5,562 nucleotides of DNA from Desulfurococcales archaeon. GTDB lineage: Archaea > Thermoproteota > Thermoprotei_A > Sulfolobales > Desulfurococcaceae. The translations under genes were made by a program, and so were the position numbers. The notes under the pieces are model-generated. The model had not been told where the DNA came from. It worked only from the letters and a program-made list of their open reading frames with translations, and searched no databases. Position 1 is the first letter of the stretch; each line of letters begins with the position of its first letter. Positions 1-5,562 of the stretch are shown here, piece after piece. The stretch covers positions 1-5,562 of the forward strand of contig JALVHX010000059.1 in the NCBI GenBank assembly GCA_027028805.1, in the 5' to 3' direction.

Positions 1-2638
1 CCGGGTTCTTCTGAAGAGGCGTGCCCGCGATCTTTCTCATAACCTCCTCGTAGAGGCGTTGTAGAAGCCTCCTCCTATCCTCCATTAAGACGACGTCGCT
101 GTATCCATGTACCACGATGTTATGGGAGAACGGGCTCGGCACATCGGTGGGCCCATAGACTCTTATCTCTACCTCGCCGCTGCGTATCCATTCCAGCACC
201 TTCTCCGCCGCCTCTATATGCATATAGTCCTCGAGTATCTCTCTATAAGTCTCCTTGAGCACTGGGAACCCGGGTATATCCTCTACGACCCTGAGGAGGC
301 CCTCGGCGCTTAGCTGTAGCTTCTGCACGCTTCTCTCATAGCCCCTGTATCTGCGGAGTATCATGAATGATCTCTGTGCGACGTGTCTGAACCTTCTCTT
401 GAGCATCTCGGTTCTCCTGAGAACCCGTTTCAGTATACTCCTTATATCGCTCTCCGCGAGCTCCCTCATCCATCCCTCCCAGTCGCCCGGCGGATGCCCT
501 GGGAGTGTGAGCATGAAGCCGTTATCCGTTACCGTGACCCTAACGTTCGCCCCGACATGGTTCCCAACTATATAGGCGTAGGCCCTTGAGAGCGCCGCGT
601 TAACCCTCCTACCATACAGGCTGTGCACTATAATGTTCCTCCTATCAGGCTCATCATAGACCTCTATGACGAGAAGCTTATCCGAGGGCACGTAGCCCAT
701 GAACATCAACTGCTCCCATATATACTGGTATATGGACTCAGCCGCATGCCTCTGTAGCCTGTAGCGGCGGCGAAGCCACTCGACAACCCTCTCCCGAGGC
801 ATCTCCCTGATCCTCTCCGCGACTATGCGGCGGAAAGCCGCTACCTCGAGGGCGGAGTCGAAGGCCAGTGGCAGCATCTCGCTGAACCAGCTCGGCACGG
901 TGGGCCTGGCGCCCTCCGCGGGCCTCACGTATACCTTGAGTCCCTTGCTCCTCACGTACTCGTAGACTCTTCCCCCGAGCACGAAGAGGTCGCCGGGCAC
1001 GAGCACCTCGACGAACTCCTCCTCGAGCGTGCCAACGTATCTTCCATCCAGGGTGAACACATGAGCCTTGCTCTCATCAGGGATCGTTCCCAGGTTCAGG
1101 AAATAGATCATCCGCGTCCTCCTCTTCCTCCCGAAAACACCCTCCTCCTCGTCAAGCCATATCTTCGAGTAGACCTTCATGTGCTCGAGGTAGTCTGAGT
1201 AGTAGCCGCTGAGATACCTCAGCACGCTCATATAGTCCTCCCAGCTCAGATCCCGGTAGGGGTAGGCGCGGCGTATCAGCCTATACGCCTCCTCGACACC
1301 CCACTTCTTCTCAAGCGCCATTCCGACAAGGTGTTGGGCCAGGACATCCAGGGGGGCCCGCGGTATCCTCACCTTGTCTATCCTCCTCTTCATCGCGGCG
1401 TATGCGAGCACGGTGCACTCAACGAGATCATCCCTGTCCACGACGATCATCCTGCCCTTGCTGACCTCCCTTATATGGTGGCCGGCCCTCCCTATTCTCT
1501 GGAGAAGCCTGCTCACGCTCTTCGGGCTGCTGAGGAGCACGACCAGGTCGATATAGCCTATATCGATGCCGAGCTCGAGCGACGTGGAGCTCACAACTAT
1601 CTTCAACTCACCCCTCTTCAGCTTCTCCTCTATCTCGAGCCTGAGATCCCTGCTCAGGCTACTATGGTGAGCCTCTATCTCGTCGGCATCCATCACACCC
1701 TCCTTCTCCATAAGCTTCCTCAGCTTATACACAACCCTCTCCGTGGCGCTCCTAGTGTTTGTGAATATCAGTGTCGTGCGGTGGCGGCGCGCCAGCTTCA
1801 CGAGGAGCCTATAGATCGCATTATTTATCTCCTCGGCCGACGCGTGGACTAGGTCGCGGACAGGGCATAGAACCTTCACGTCTATGGGCTTGGAGAACCT
1901 AGCGTCCACAACCACGCAGGGCCTCGGCTCCCCGTTATCCCTGTATCCTACGAGGAACTTCGCAACCTCCTCTAGGGGGGCGATGGTTGCGCTGAGCCCT
2001 ATCCTGACAAGCTCTCTCCCAGCCAGGTTCTCTAGCCTCTCTATGCTCAGGCTCAGGTGGCTCCCCCTCTTGCTCGAAGCCAGCTCATGTATCTCGTCGA
2101 CCACGAACACCTTTGCCGATGCTAGCCGCTCCCTGAACCTCGGCGCGTTAAGGGATATCGCTAGGCTCTCCGGAGTAGTTATCAGTATATGTGGAGGCTC
2201 TCTGAGCATCCTGCTCTTCTCGCTAGGCTTGGTATCACTGGTCCTCACAGCTACACGGATCTCCGGGAGCTCCACGCCCATCGCGCGCGCCTTCTCCATT
2301 ATACCCTTGATCGGGTCGCGGAGGTTGCGCTGCATATCATTATTGAGGGCTCTGAGAGGGCTCACATACACTACCTGTATACCCTCCGGGAGGGAGCCGT
2401 GTCTCTCATAGTGCTCGTATAGGTTATCTATTATGCCGAGGAAGACCGCGAGGGTCTTGCCTGTACCCGTGGGACTCGATATCAGTACGTTAACACCCTT
2501 CTTGACCAGGGGGATCGCCATCCTCTGCGGCGGGGTGAAGGAGCCGTACTTCTCCCTAAACCACCCAGCCACATAGGATCTAAGCATGCCGTATATCTCT
2601 TCATCGTTCCACATCTTCTCCGCATACGTTATAGCCAC
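1..2638 (-). CDS. lhr: Archaeal Lhr-type superfamily 2 ATP-dependent helicase, C-terminal end missing
   Basis: This is a large DExH-box helicase that couples ATP hydrolysis to translocation on, or unwinding of, nucleic acid. Lhr proteins are linked to DNA repair and, in archaea, to RNA metabolism. The frame is open without a shift for about 879 codons and runs off the left edge. Counting from the internal ATG at 2614, I see the Q-like motif FTPPQ (26-30), Walker A SSPTGTGKT (46-54), VSPLRAL (84-90), TTPES (146-150), the DEIH box (173-176), SAT (208-210), LIFTNTRS (282-289), STSLELGID (343-351) and QRIGRAGHH (372-380). DEIH with SLELGID and RIGRAGHH is the Lhr pattern. Residues ~400-870 match the winged-helix and long C-terminal regions of the Lhr core. 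The GTG at 2638 is preferred because GGTG (2647-2650) lies 8 bases upstream; an in-frame TAG sits at 2651-2653. ATG 2614 is the alternative. I cannot separate the aLhr1 and aLhr2 subgroups. The missing tail is probably short, judging from the usual 850-950 residues of the family. Confidence 0.95.
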   Translation of the reverse strand, partial: MAITYAEKMWNDEEIYGMLRSYVAGWFREKYGSFTPPQRMAIPLVKKGVNVLISSPTGTGKTLAVFLGIIDNLYEHYERHGSLPEGIQVVYVSPLRALNNDMQRNLRDPIKGIMEKARAMGVELPEIRVAVRTSDTKPSEKSRMLREPPHILITTPESLAISLNAPRFRERLASAKVFVVDEIHELASSKRGSHLSLSIERLENLAGRELVRIGLSATIAPLEEVAKFLVGYRDNGEPRPCVVVDARFSKPIDVKVLCPVRDLVHASAEEINNAIYRLLVKLARRHRTTLIFTNTRSATERVVYKLRKLMEKEGVMDADEIEAHHSSLSRDLRLEIEEKLKRGELKIVVSSTSLELGIDIGYIDLVVLLSSPKSVSRLLQRIGRAGHHIREVSKGRMIVVDRDDLVECTVLAYAAMKRRIDKVRIPRAPLDVLAQHLVGMALEKKWGVEEAYRLIRRAYPYRDLSWEDYMSVLRYLSGYYSDYLEHMKVYSKIWLDEEEGVFGRKRRTRMIYFLNLGTIPDESKAHVFTLDGRYVGTLEEEFVEVLVPGDLFVLGGRVYEYVRSKGLKVYVRPAEGARPTVPSWFSEMLPLAFDSALEVAAFRRIVAERIREMPRERVVEWLRRRYRLQRHAAESIYQYIWEQLMFMGYVPSDKLLVIEVYDEPDRRNIIVHSLYGRRVNAALSRAYAYIVGNHVGANVRVTVTDNGFMLTLPGHPPGDWEGWMRELAESDIRSILKRVLRRTEMLKRRFRHVAQRSFMILRRYRGYERSVQKLQLSAEGLLRVVEDIPGFPVLKETYREILEDYMHIEAAEKVLEWIRSGEVEIRVYGPTDVPSPFSHNIVVHGYSDVVLMEDRRRLLQRLYEEVMRKIAGTPLQKNP

Positions 2639-2646
2639 TGCGAACC

Positions 2647-2650
2647 CACC
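2647..2650 (-). promoter_or_regulatory. Shine-Dalgarno element deciding the helicase GTG start
   Basis: On the minus strand GGTG, within AGGGTGGG, lies 8 bases before the GTG at 2638. It matches the core of the archaeal anti-Shine-Dalgarno complement (GGAGGTGATC). The competing ATG at 2614 has only a GGAG three bases upstream, which is closer than usual. This favours the GTG but does not prove it. Confidence 0.5.
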
Positions 2651-2668
2651 CTAGAGGCTCCCTGGTTT

Positions 2669-2690
2669 CCCGGCGAGACCCGTGGCCGGG
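2669..2690 (-). repeat. GC-rich inverted repeat upstream of the helicase gene
   Basis: The arms CCCGGC (2669-2674) and GCCGGG (2685-2690) are perfectly complementary across a 10-base spacer. In a minus-strand transcript they would form a stable stem about 20 bases before the GGTG element. It could influence helicase translation. It is short, so chance in GC-rich DNA is also possible. Confidence 0.4.
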
Positions 2691-2694
2691 GCCG

Positions 2695-2708
2695 CTGTCT
2701 CCTGTCTC
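2695..2708. repeat. Perfect tandem duplication of a 7-mer
   Basis: CTGTCTC occurs twice with no spacer on the plus strand (GAGACAG twice on the minus strand). It lies in the GC-rich part of the helicase leader. It may be a replication-slippage product or a two-copy protein-binding site; the sequence cannot distinguish these. Confidence 0.55.
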
Positions 2709-2712
2709 GGGG

Positions 2713-2725
2713 CAGGTATTACCTG
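2713..2725. repeat. Near-palindrome CAGGTA-T-TACCTG
   Basis: Six-base arms are perfectly complementary around a single T. A 13-base dyad of this kind is the size expected of an operator half-site pair or a small palindrome. It sits about where transcription from the TATTTTAG element (2737-2744) would begin, so a bound regulator could block the helicase promoter. That role is inference from position only. Confidence 0.4.
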
Positions 2726-2736
2726 GTTGTTACCGG

Positions 2737-2744
2737 CTAAAATA
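2737..2744 (-). promoter_or_regulatory. Possible TATA-like element for the helicase gene
   Basis: The minus strand reads TATTTTAG, the AT-rich octamer closest to the helicase start; nothing comparable lies between it and the GTG. It is a poor match to a TATA box, and I see no convincing BRE. Initiation about 25 bases downstream would fall near 2714. The same stretch follows a small stem (2745-2759), so it could instead be part of a weak terminator. Confidence 0.25.
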
Positions 2745-2759
2745 CGTGTCCCTAACACG
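2745..2759 (-). repeat. Perfect 5-bp inverted repeat, possible weak terminator stem
   Basis: CGTGT (2745-2749) and ACACG (2755-2759) pair across the 5-base loop CCCTA. On the minus strand the stem is followed after two bases by TTTT, so it loosely resembles a stem-plus-U terminator about 50 bases past the glycosyltransferase stop. Archaeal termination usually relies on longer T-runs than this, so confidence in that role is low. Confidence 0.35.
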
Positions 2760-2775
2760 ATTCATGGGACAAGTA

Positions 2776-2801
2776 AACCAGTATGGTTAAACTATCTAAC
2801 C
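2776..2801. repeat. Two overlapping, mutually exclusive inverted repeats
   Basis: AACCA (2776-2780) can pair with TGGTT (2784-2788) across a 3-base loop, and GGTTA (2785-2789) can pair with TAACC (2797-2801) across a 7-base loop. The two stems share bases 2785-2788, so only one can form at a time. They lie just past the glycosyltransferase stop. They may be chance, a 3'-end structure or a switch-like element. The stems are only 5 bp, so a stable RNA switch is unlikely. Confidence 0.35.
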
Positions 2802-2810
2802 CAGACATCG

Positions 2811-4232
2811 TTACCCATAGAGGATGTCGTCGCCCCACCTAGCGAAGCTGTAGAGGTAGCCGAGGCTATAGAAGAGGCTCCACAGCCCGGTGTAGAGGCC
2901 GCCGGCCGCCACGAGGAGAGCCGCGGAGACGGCCGCCGCCAACCCCATTATCAGCTCCCACGGCGTTCTCCACCCCCTTCCCCCGCCTCCCTCGTATCTC
3001 CCCTTAGGAGTCCTCTTGTAGATGAACGGTCTCCTCGCAAGCGCGCGCACCACCGCCCACGACACCGTCGGCGAGAGACTCGTGGTAGCCGCCGAGACAC
3101 GGCCTAGGTTGACGAGAGCCCTCCACCTATCCCATCCCCTCCGCTCCAAGCTATCGGTGAAAGCATAGACATAGAGCCCTGCCGCGATTATCCAGGGAAG
3201 CCCCAGGTACCAGTAGACGCGGAACGGGTCAGTGGCCAGGACTATGGATAACGGTATAGCCAGGAGGAAGCCTATGAGGGTTGTGAGGACCGGGACATAT
3301 TGCAGCAGGAACGCGAGGGCCTCTATCTTCGCGTAGAGGGGCTGGGGGGAGCCCGCTATATGCGTGAACCTGGCCAAGGCCACGTCCGTGGCCCCGTACG
3401 CCCACCTCTCCTGTTGAACCCTGAGGCTCCTCAGCCTCCTCGGCACATCGAGCCTCACCACGCGATGGTTCAGGAAAACTATGCGGCCCCCGAGCCTCAT
3501 TATCCTAGCCCCTATCTCCATATCGTCCTGCAACCTCTCCTCATCCCATCCACCCAGCACCCATAACAGATAGCTCCTCCTATACAGGGTGCCGGTGCCC
3601 ACGGGAAACACTGGGAGGCCTAGAGAAGCCCTGCCCACATAGATCGCGTCCACTATGAACTCCATGGAAGCCGACAACGCCTCGCTCAAACGGTTGTCGA
3701 AGCCCCTGCTCCTCCACCTGGCGACGACGGCGACAGCGCCCTTATCTATAAGCGACGCCGCCTCCGGGAGAAACCCGGGGTCTATGCGGCTGTCAACATC
3801 CATGACATAGATGTATCTCCCCCGGCCCAGCCTCAGAGCATCGTTTAACGCCCCGGTGCGGAAGCCGCGGGGGCTCCTACGCCAGATAAGCGAGGCCCTG
3901 AGACCCCTGCTCCTCCACTTCTCCAGTATACGCTGGATGCCCGGCAGGGCCTCCGGGGGATCATCGGAGACAACGATCACGTCAAGAGAGCCCGCCACCG
4001 GCGTGGATGCCAGGAAACCAAGGGCCTCGTCGAGTAGCTCGGGAGGCTCCTTTCTAACAGGGACTACTACGGTTACATCGCCCCGCAACACCCCTTCCTC
4101 TTCACCGCCGCCGCTGTAGCCGCGTCCTCTCAGATAGAACAGGCTCTGGAGAAGCAGGACAGCGGCCGAGGGAAGCGTTATCAGCGCCACGCCGATCAAT
4201 ACCAGCGCATCGATCCAGGAAAACCCGCTCAT
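2811..4232 (-). CDS. Membrane-bound family 2 glycosyltransferase, processive-synthase type
   Basis: This 473-residue protein should transfer a sugar from a nucleotide-sugar donor, at the cytoplasmic face of the membrane, to a growing polysaccharide or glycoconjugate. A hydrophobic helix spans about residues 8-31. The GT-A catalytic domain follows: VVVPVRKE (55-62), VVSDDPPE (87-94), the metal-binding DxD within DVDSR (145-149), GTGTLYRR (212-219), LQDDME (234-239, supplying the probable catalytic Asp) and QQERW (273-277), the QxxRW signature of cellulose, hyaluronan and related synthases. After it come hydrophobic segments at about 305-332, 338-358, 425-445 and 447-464, plus FIYKRTPKG (403-411), a gating-loop-like motif seen in cellulose and mannan synthase relatives. 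No PilZ domain is present. ATG 4232 is the only reasonable start: an in-frame TGA lies two codons upstream, and a TATA-like box about 25 bases upstream suggests a leaderless mRNA. Donor, acceptor and product cannot be told. No other glycan gene is visible. Confidence 0.93.
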   Translation of the reverse strand: MSGFSWIDALVLIGVALITLPSAAVLLLQSLFYLRGRGYSGGGEEEGVLRGDVTVVVPVRKEPPELLDEALGFLASTPVAGSLDVIVVSDDPPEALPGIQRILEKWRSRGLRASLIWRRSPRGFRTGALNDALRLGRGRYIYVMDVDSRIDPGFLPEAASLIDKGAVAVVARWRSRGFDNRLSEALSASMEFIVDAIYVGRASLGLPVFPVGTGTLYRRSYLLWVLGGWDEERLQDDMEIGARIMRLGGRIVFLNHRVVRLDVPRRLRSLRVQQERWAYGATDVALARFTHIAGSPQPLYAKIEALAFLLQYVPVLTTLIGFLLAIPLSIVLATDPFRVYWYLGLPWIIAAGLYVYAFTDSLERRGWDRWRALVNLGRVSAATTSLSPTVSWAVVRALARRPFIYKRTPKGRYEGGGGRGWRTPWELIMGLAAAVSAALLVAAGGLYTGLWSLFYSLGYLYSFARWGDDILYG

Positions 4233-4253
4233 CTCTCAGCCAGTCCCCGCGCA

Positions 4254-4261
4254 CTCATAAG
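4254..4261 (-). promoter_or_regulatory. TATA-like element of the glycosyltransferase gene
   Basis: The minus strand reads CTTATGAG, centred about 25 bases before the ATG at 4232. Archaeal initiation about 25 bases downstream of the TATA centre would place the first base at or next to the ATG, giving a leaderless transcript. No Shine-Dalgarno motif lies at normal spacing before this ATG, which agrees. The match to a TATA consensus is only moderate. Confidence 0.35.
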
Positions 4262-4410
4262 GCGTCATAGAGGTAATAGATCAAGCAGCCACCGCTCCCC
4301 GGGAGAGGCTTCTCATCGATACGGCTCGTTAATTTGTTTTCTACCAGCCCCCGGTCCCCTAAAAACATCGTGGTCGAGAAGGGCTCCGGGAACCGTTGAT
4401 TAGAGATAAG

Positions 4411-4420
4411 ATAATTTATT
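4411..4420 (+). promoter_or_regulatory. TATA box of the tldD promoter
   Basis: ATAATTTATT is the best TATA-like sequence of the window, preceded by the purine-rich GATAAG that could serve as a BRE. Initiation about 25 bases downstream would fall near 4442, just before or at the GGGGTG element. This gives a short leader of about 13 bases to the TTG at 4455. Confidence 0.5.
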
Positions 4421-4427
4421 CCCGGCG

Positions 4428-4540
4428 CCGATACAGGGGAAGGGGTGCACGTGTTTGGAGGATATGCTCCGCAGAGTCATAGAGAGAGGGCTAAGCCTCG
4501 GCGGCGATTTTGTAGATATAAGGGTTCACCGATACAGGGG
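4428..4540 (+). repeat. 12-base direct repeat flanking the tldD start
   Basis: CCGATACAGGGG occurs at 4428-4439, just before the Shine-Dalgarno element, and again at 4529-4540 inside the coding region, 101 bases apart. One 12-base coincidence is about what chance allows across all pairs in a window this long, though the closeness is less expected. No function is claimed. Confidence 0.4.
4442..4447 (+). promoter_or_regulatory. Shine-Dalgarno element deciding the tldD start
   Basis: GGGGTG contains the GGTG core and ends 7 bases before the TTG at 4455, a good archaeal spacing. It is 16 bases from the ATG at 4464, which is too far. A second element, GGAGG (4457-4461), lies only 2 bases before that ATG, which is too close. 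Spacing therefore favours the TTG. Confidence 0.45.
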
Positions 4541-5562
4541 TGACAGGATAGAGATCAGGGACGAGGAGGCGGCGGCCTCAGCTGTCCTTGTCTCCGGCGC
4601 AGCTATACGTGTCGGCGTCAAGGGCAACATAGGGTTCACCTATGTATCGGGCCTAGGCCTTGATGATCTCGTGAAGGGCGTTGAGGATGCCTATAGGAGG
4701 GCCAGGCTTCTCGCGGAGAGAGATGGGGAGAAGCCGTTCCTCCTGATAGGGTCGAGGAGGGACAGCGTCAGCGACGATATACGCGTGGACCCGGCCAATG
4801 TTTCCGCGGAGGAGAAGATGAGGGATCTAGGCATGCTATTTGACGAGATAAGGAAGAGGGATCGGAGGATAAGGAGCGTCACGATCAGATACTATGACTT
4901 CGTCGGCGAGAAGATCTATGCCTCGAGCGAGGACAGGTTTCTCACACAGAGGCAGAGCTATCTATGGCTATACATATGGGCGTCGGGCCGGGAAGGCGGC
5001 GTGATGGCGTCCGCCCGCTACGAGACAGGTACGAGGATGGGCTACGTGTTGTTCAAGAAGGAGCCTATAGACGAGATAGCTGGCAGGGTTGCGCGGCGCG
5101 TAGCGCTCCAGTTATCAGCTAAGCCTCCGAGAGCCGGCACCTATCCCGCTGTCCTGGCGCCCGAGGTCGTCGGGGTCTTCGTGCACGAGGCCTTCGGGCA
5201 CCTGGCCGAGGCCGACCTAGCTGTCTCCGGGGGAGTTCTGGGGGATCGCCTGGGGGAGCAGGTGGCCTCGCCTCTCGTAACGATAATCGATGACCCGGGC
5301 GTGCCCGACGCCTACGGGACATATAGATACGACGACGAGGGCGTCGAGGCTGTTAAGGCCGTTATTGTCGAGAAGGGTGTATTGAAGACATATATGAATG
5401 ACCGGAGACACGCCGCCCTCCTAAACGCCAAGCCCACGGGCAACGCCAGGGCGGAGGACTATTATGCTCCCCCACTTGTGAGGATGAGGACAACCTATAT
5501 GGCTCCCGGAGACATGTCCAGGGACGAGCTCTTCGAGGGCATAGACTACGGCTACTATATAG
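4455..5562 (+). CDS. tldD: TldD-family zinc metalloprotease, C-terminal part missing
   Basis: TldD is the catalytic subunit of the TldD/TldE (PmbA) cytoplasmic metalloprotease, which degrades unfolded peptides inside a closed chamber; bacterial members mature microcin B17 and degrade the CcdA antitoxin. The visible 369 codons (family about 450-480) run open to the right edge. Counting from the TTG, the N-terminal domain holds FVDIRVHRY (about 19-27). The active-site helix carries HEAFGH (244-249), the HExxxH zinc motif, followed by LAEAD. GDRLGEQVASPLVTIIDDPG and the TGNARAE block (328-334) are typical of the TldD side; TldE/PmbA proteins lack the HExxxH, so this is the catalytic member. Any C-terminal metal ligand lies outside the window. 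The start could be TTG 4455 (MEDMLRR) or ATG 4464 (MLRRVIE); an in-frame stop at 4407 bounds it. It is transcribed divergently from the glycosyltransferase. The native archaeal substrate is unknown. Confidence 0.95.
   Translation, partial: MEDMLRRVIERGLSLGGDFVDIRVHRYRGDRIEIRDEEAAASAVLVSGAAIRVGVKGNIGFTYVSGLGLDDLVKGVEDAYRRARLLAERDGEKPFLLIGSRRDSVSDDIRVDPANVSAEEKMRDLGMLFDEIRKRDRRIRSVTIRYYDFVGEKIYASSEDRFLTQRQSYLWLYIWASGREGGVMASARYETGTRMGYVLFKKEPIDEIAGRVARRVALQLSAKPPRAGTYPAVLAPEVVGVFVHEAFGHLAEADLAVSGGVLGDRLGEQVASPLVTIIDDPGVPDAYGTYRYDDEGVEAVKAVIVEKGVLKTYMNDRRHAALLNAKPTGNARAEDYYAPPLVRMRTTYMAPGDMSRDELFEGIDYGYYI

Larger units (their letters stand above)
2639..2810 (-). other. Gap between glycosyltransferase and helicase genes (probable helicase leader)
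   Basis: These 172 bases separate the glycosyltransferase stop from the helicase start, both on the minus strand. The half nearest the glycosyltransferase (about 2735-2810) is fairly AT-rich and holds overlapping short inverted repeats. The half nearest the helicase (about 2641-2715) is very GC-rich, with a 6-bp stem and a 7-base tandem repeat. The last AT-rich element that could serve as a TATA box is TATTTTAG near 2737-2744. If it is used, transcription would start near 2714, leaving a leader of about 75 bases, long for a crenarchaeote. The alternative is read-through from the glycosyltransferase gene. I see no tRNA fold, no box C/D motifs and no strong poly-T terminator. Confidence 0.5.
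4233..4454. other. Divergent intergenic promoter region
   Basis: These 222 bases separate the starts of the minus-strand glycosyltransferase and the plus-strand tldD gene, so both promoters must lie here unless transcription comes from further away. AT-rich islands stand out at 4329-4340 and 4400-4420 against GC-rich sequence. A short palindrome, CTCCC-C-GGGAG, lies around 4295-4305. Only tiny frames of under about 20 codons occur, with no ribosome-binding support. I see no tRNA, box C/D RNA or mobile-element end. Confidence 0.6.

Noticed and set aside
1331..1852. 173-codon open frame on the plus strand
   Set aside because: It lies antisense to the conserved Lhr helicase domain, whose motifs read cleanly on the minus strand. 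It has no recognisable motif; long antisense frames are expected in GC-rich DNA.
1884..2411. 175-codon open frame on the plus strand, rich in Ser and Leu
   Set aside because: It is antisense to helicase motifs Ia to III. The Ser/Leu-rich composition is the usual mirror of Arg/Glu-rich coding sequence.
2641..2740. Possible tRNA or SRP-like RNA in the GC-rich gap
   Set aside because: No 7-bp acceptor stem, no GTTCRA T-loop motif and no GNAR-tetraloop SRP signature could be found on either strand.
2682..3107. 141-codon plus-strand frame spanning the gap and the glycosyltransferase 3' end
   Set aside because: Most of it is antisense to the glycosyltransferase C-terminal region. The Arg/Pro-rich tail looks like an antisense artefact, and no ribosome-binding site precedes it.
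3811..4119. 102-codon plus-strand frame
   Set aside because: It is antisense to the catalytic core of the glycosyltransferase, including DVDSR. Its low-complexity Ser/Pro end has no support as a protein.
4233..4330. Possible box C/D small RNA on the minus strand (CGATGAG and a distant CTGA)
   Set aside because: The C-like box matches only 5 of 7 consensus positions, the spacing of about 80 bases is too long, and no clear C'/D' boxes are present.
5119..5411. Two overlapping minus-strand frames, one extremely Arg/Pro-rich
   Set aside because: Both are antisense to the HExxxH region of TldD, which is strongly conserved on the plus strand.
1..5562. CRISPR array, insertion sequence or toxin-antitoxin module
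   Set aside because: There are no regularly spaced repeats, no transposase motifs or terminal inverted repeats with target duplications, and no pairs of small real genes. The window is filled by three housekeeping-type genes.

Overview
The window looks like chromosomal DNA of a hyperthermophilic archaeon, most likely a crenarchaeote (Thermoproteota, perhaps Desulfurococcales). The evidence is a moderately GC-rich sequence that prefers AGG/AGA for arginine and ATA for isoleucine, an archaeal-type Lhr helicase, GGTG-type Shine-Dalgarno elements, and short AT-rich TATA-like boxes in GC-rich surroundings. The genus cannot be fixed from the sequence alone.

Three protein genes fill almost all of it. 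On the minus strand, from the left edge to 2638, lies most of a large Lhr-type superfamily 2 helicase; its C-terminal end is cut off. After a 172-base gap, 2811-4232 (minus strand) encodes a complete 473-residue membrane-bound family 2 glycosyltransferase with the D, DxD, D and QxxRW motifs of processive synthases. After a divergent 222-base promoter region, the plus strand from about 4455 to the right edge encodes the first ~369 residues of a TldD-type metalloprotease with its HExxxH site intact.

The genes show no obvious shared pathway. The helicase acts on nucleic acid, the glycosyltransferase makes or extends a sugar polymer or glycoconjugate at the membrane, and TldD acts in peptide proteolysis with a partner (TldE/PmbA) that would be expected nearby but is not visible. 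The glycosyltransferase and helicase point the same way and could be co-transcribed. tldD is divergent.

I found no RNA gene, CRISPR array, insertion sequence or clear new system. The least explained sequence is the gap before the helicase gene. It holds several small inverted repeats, a perfect 7-base tandem repeat, and a 35-codon frame that ends in a single TAG in phase with the helicase. The two genes with non-AUG starts (helicase GTG, tldD TTG) both have a GGTG element 7-8 bases upstream, whereas the glycosyltransferase gene has a TATA-like element about 25 bases before its ATG and looks leaderless.
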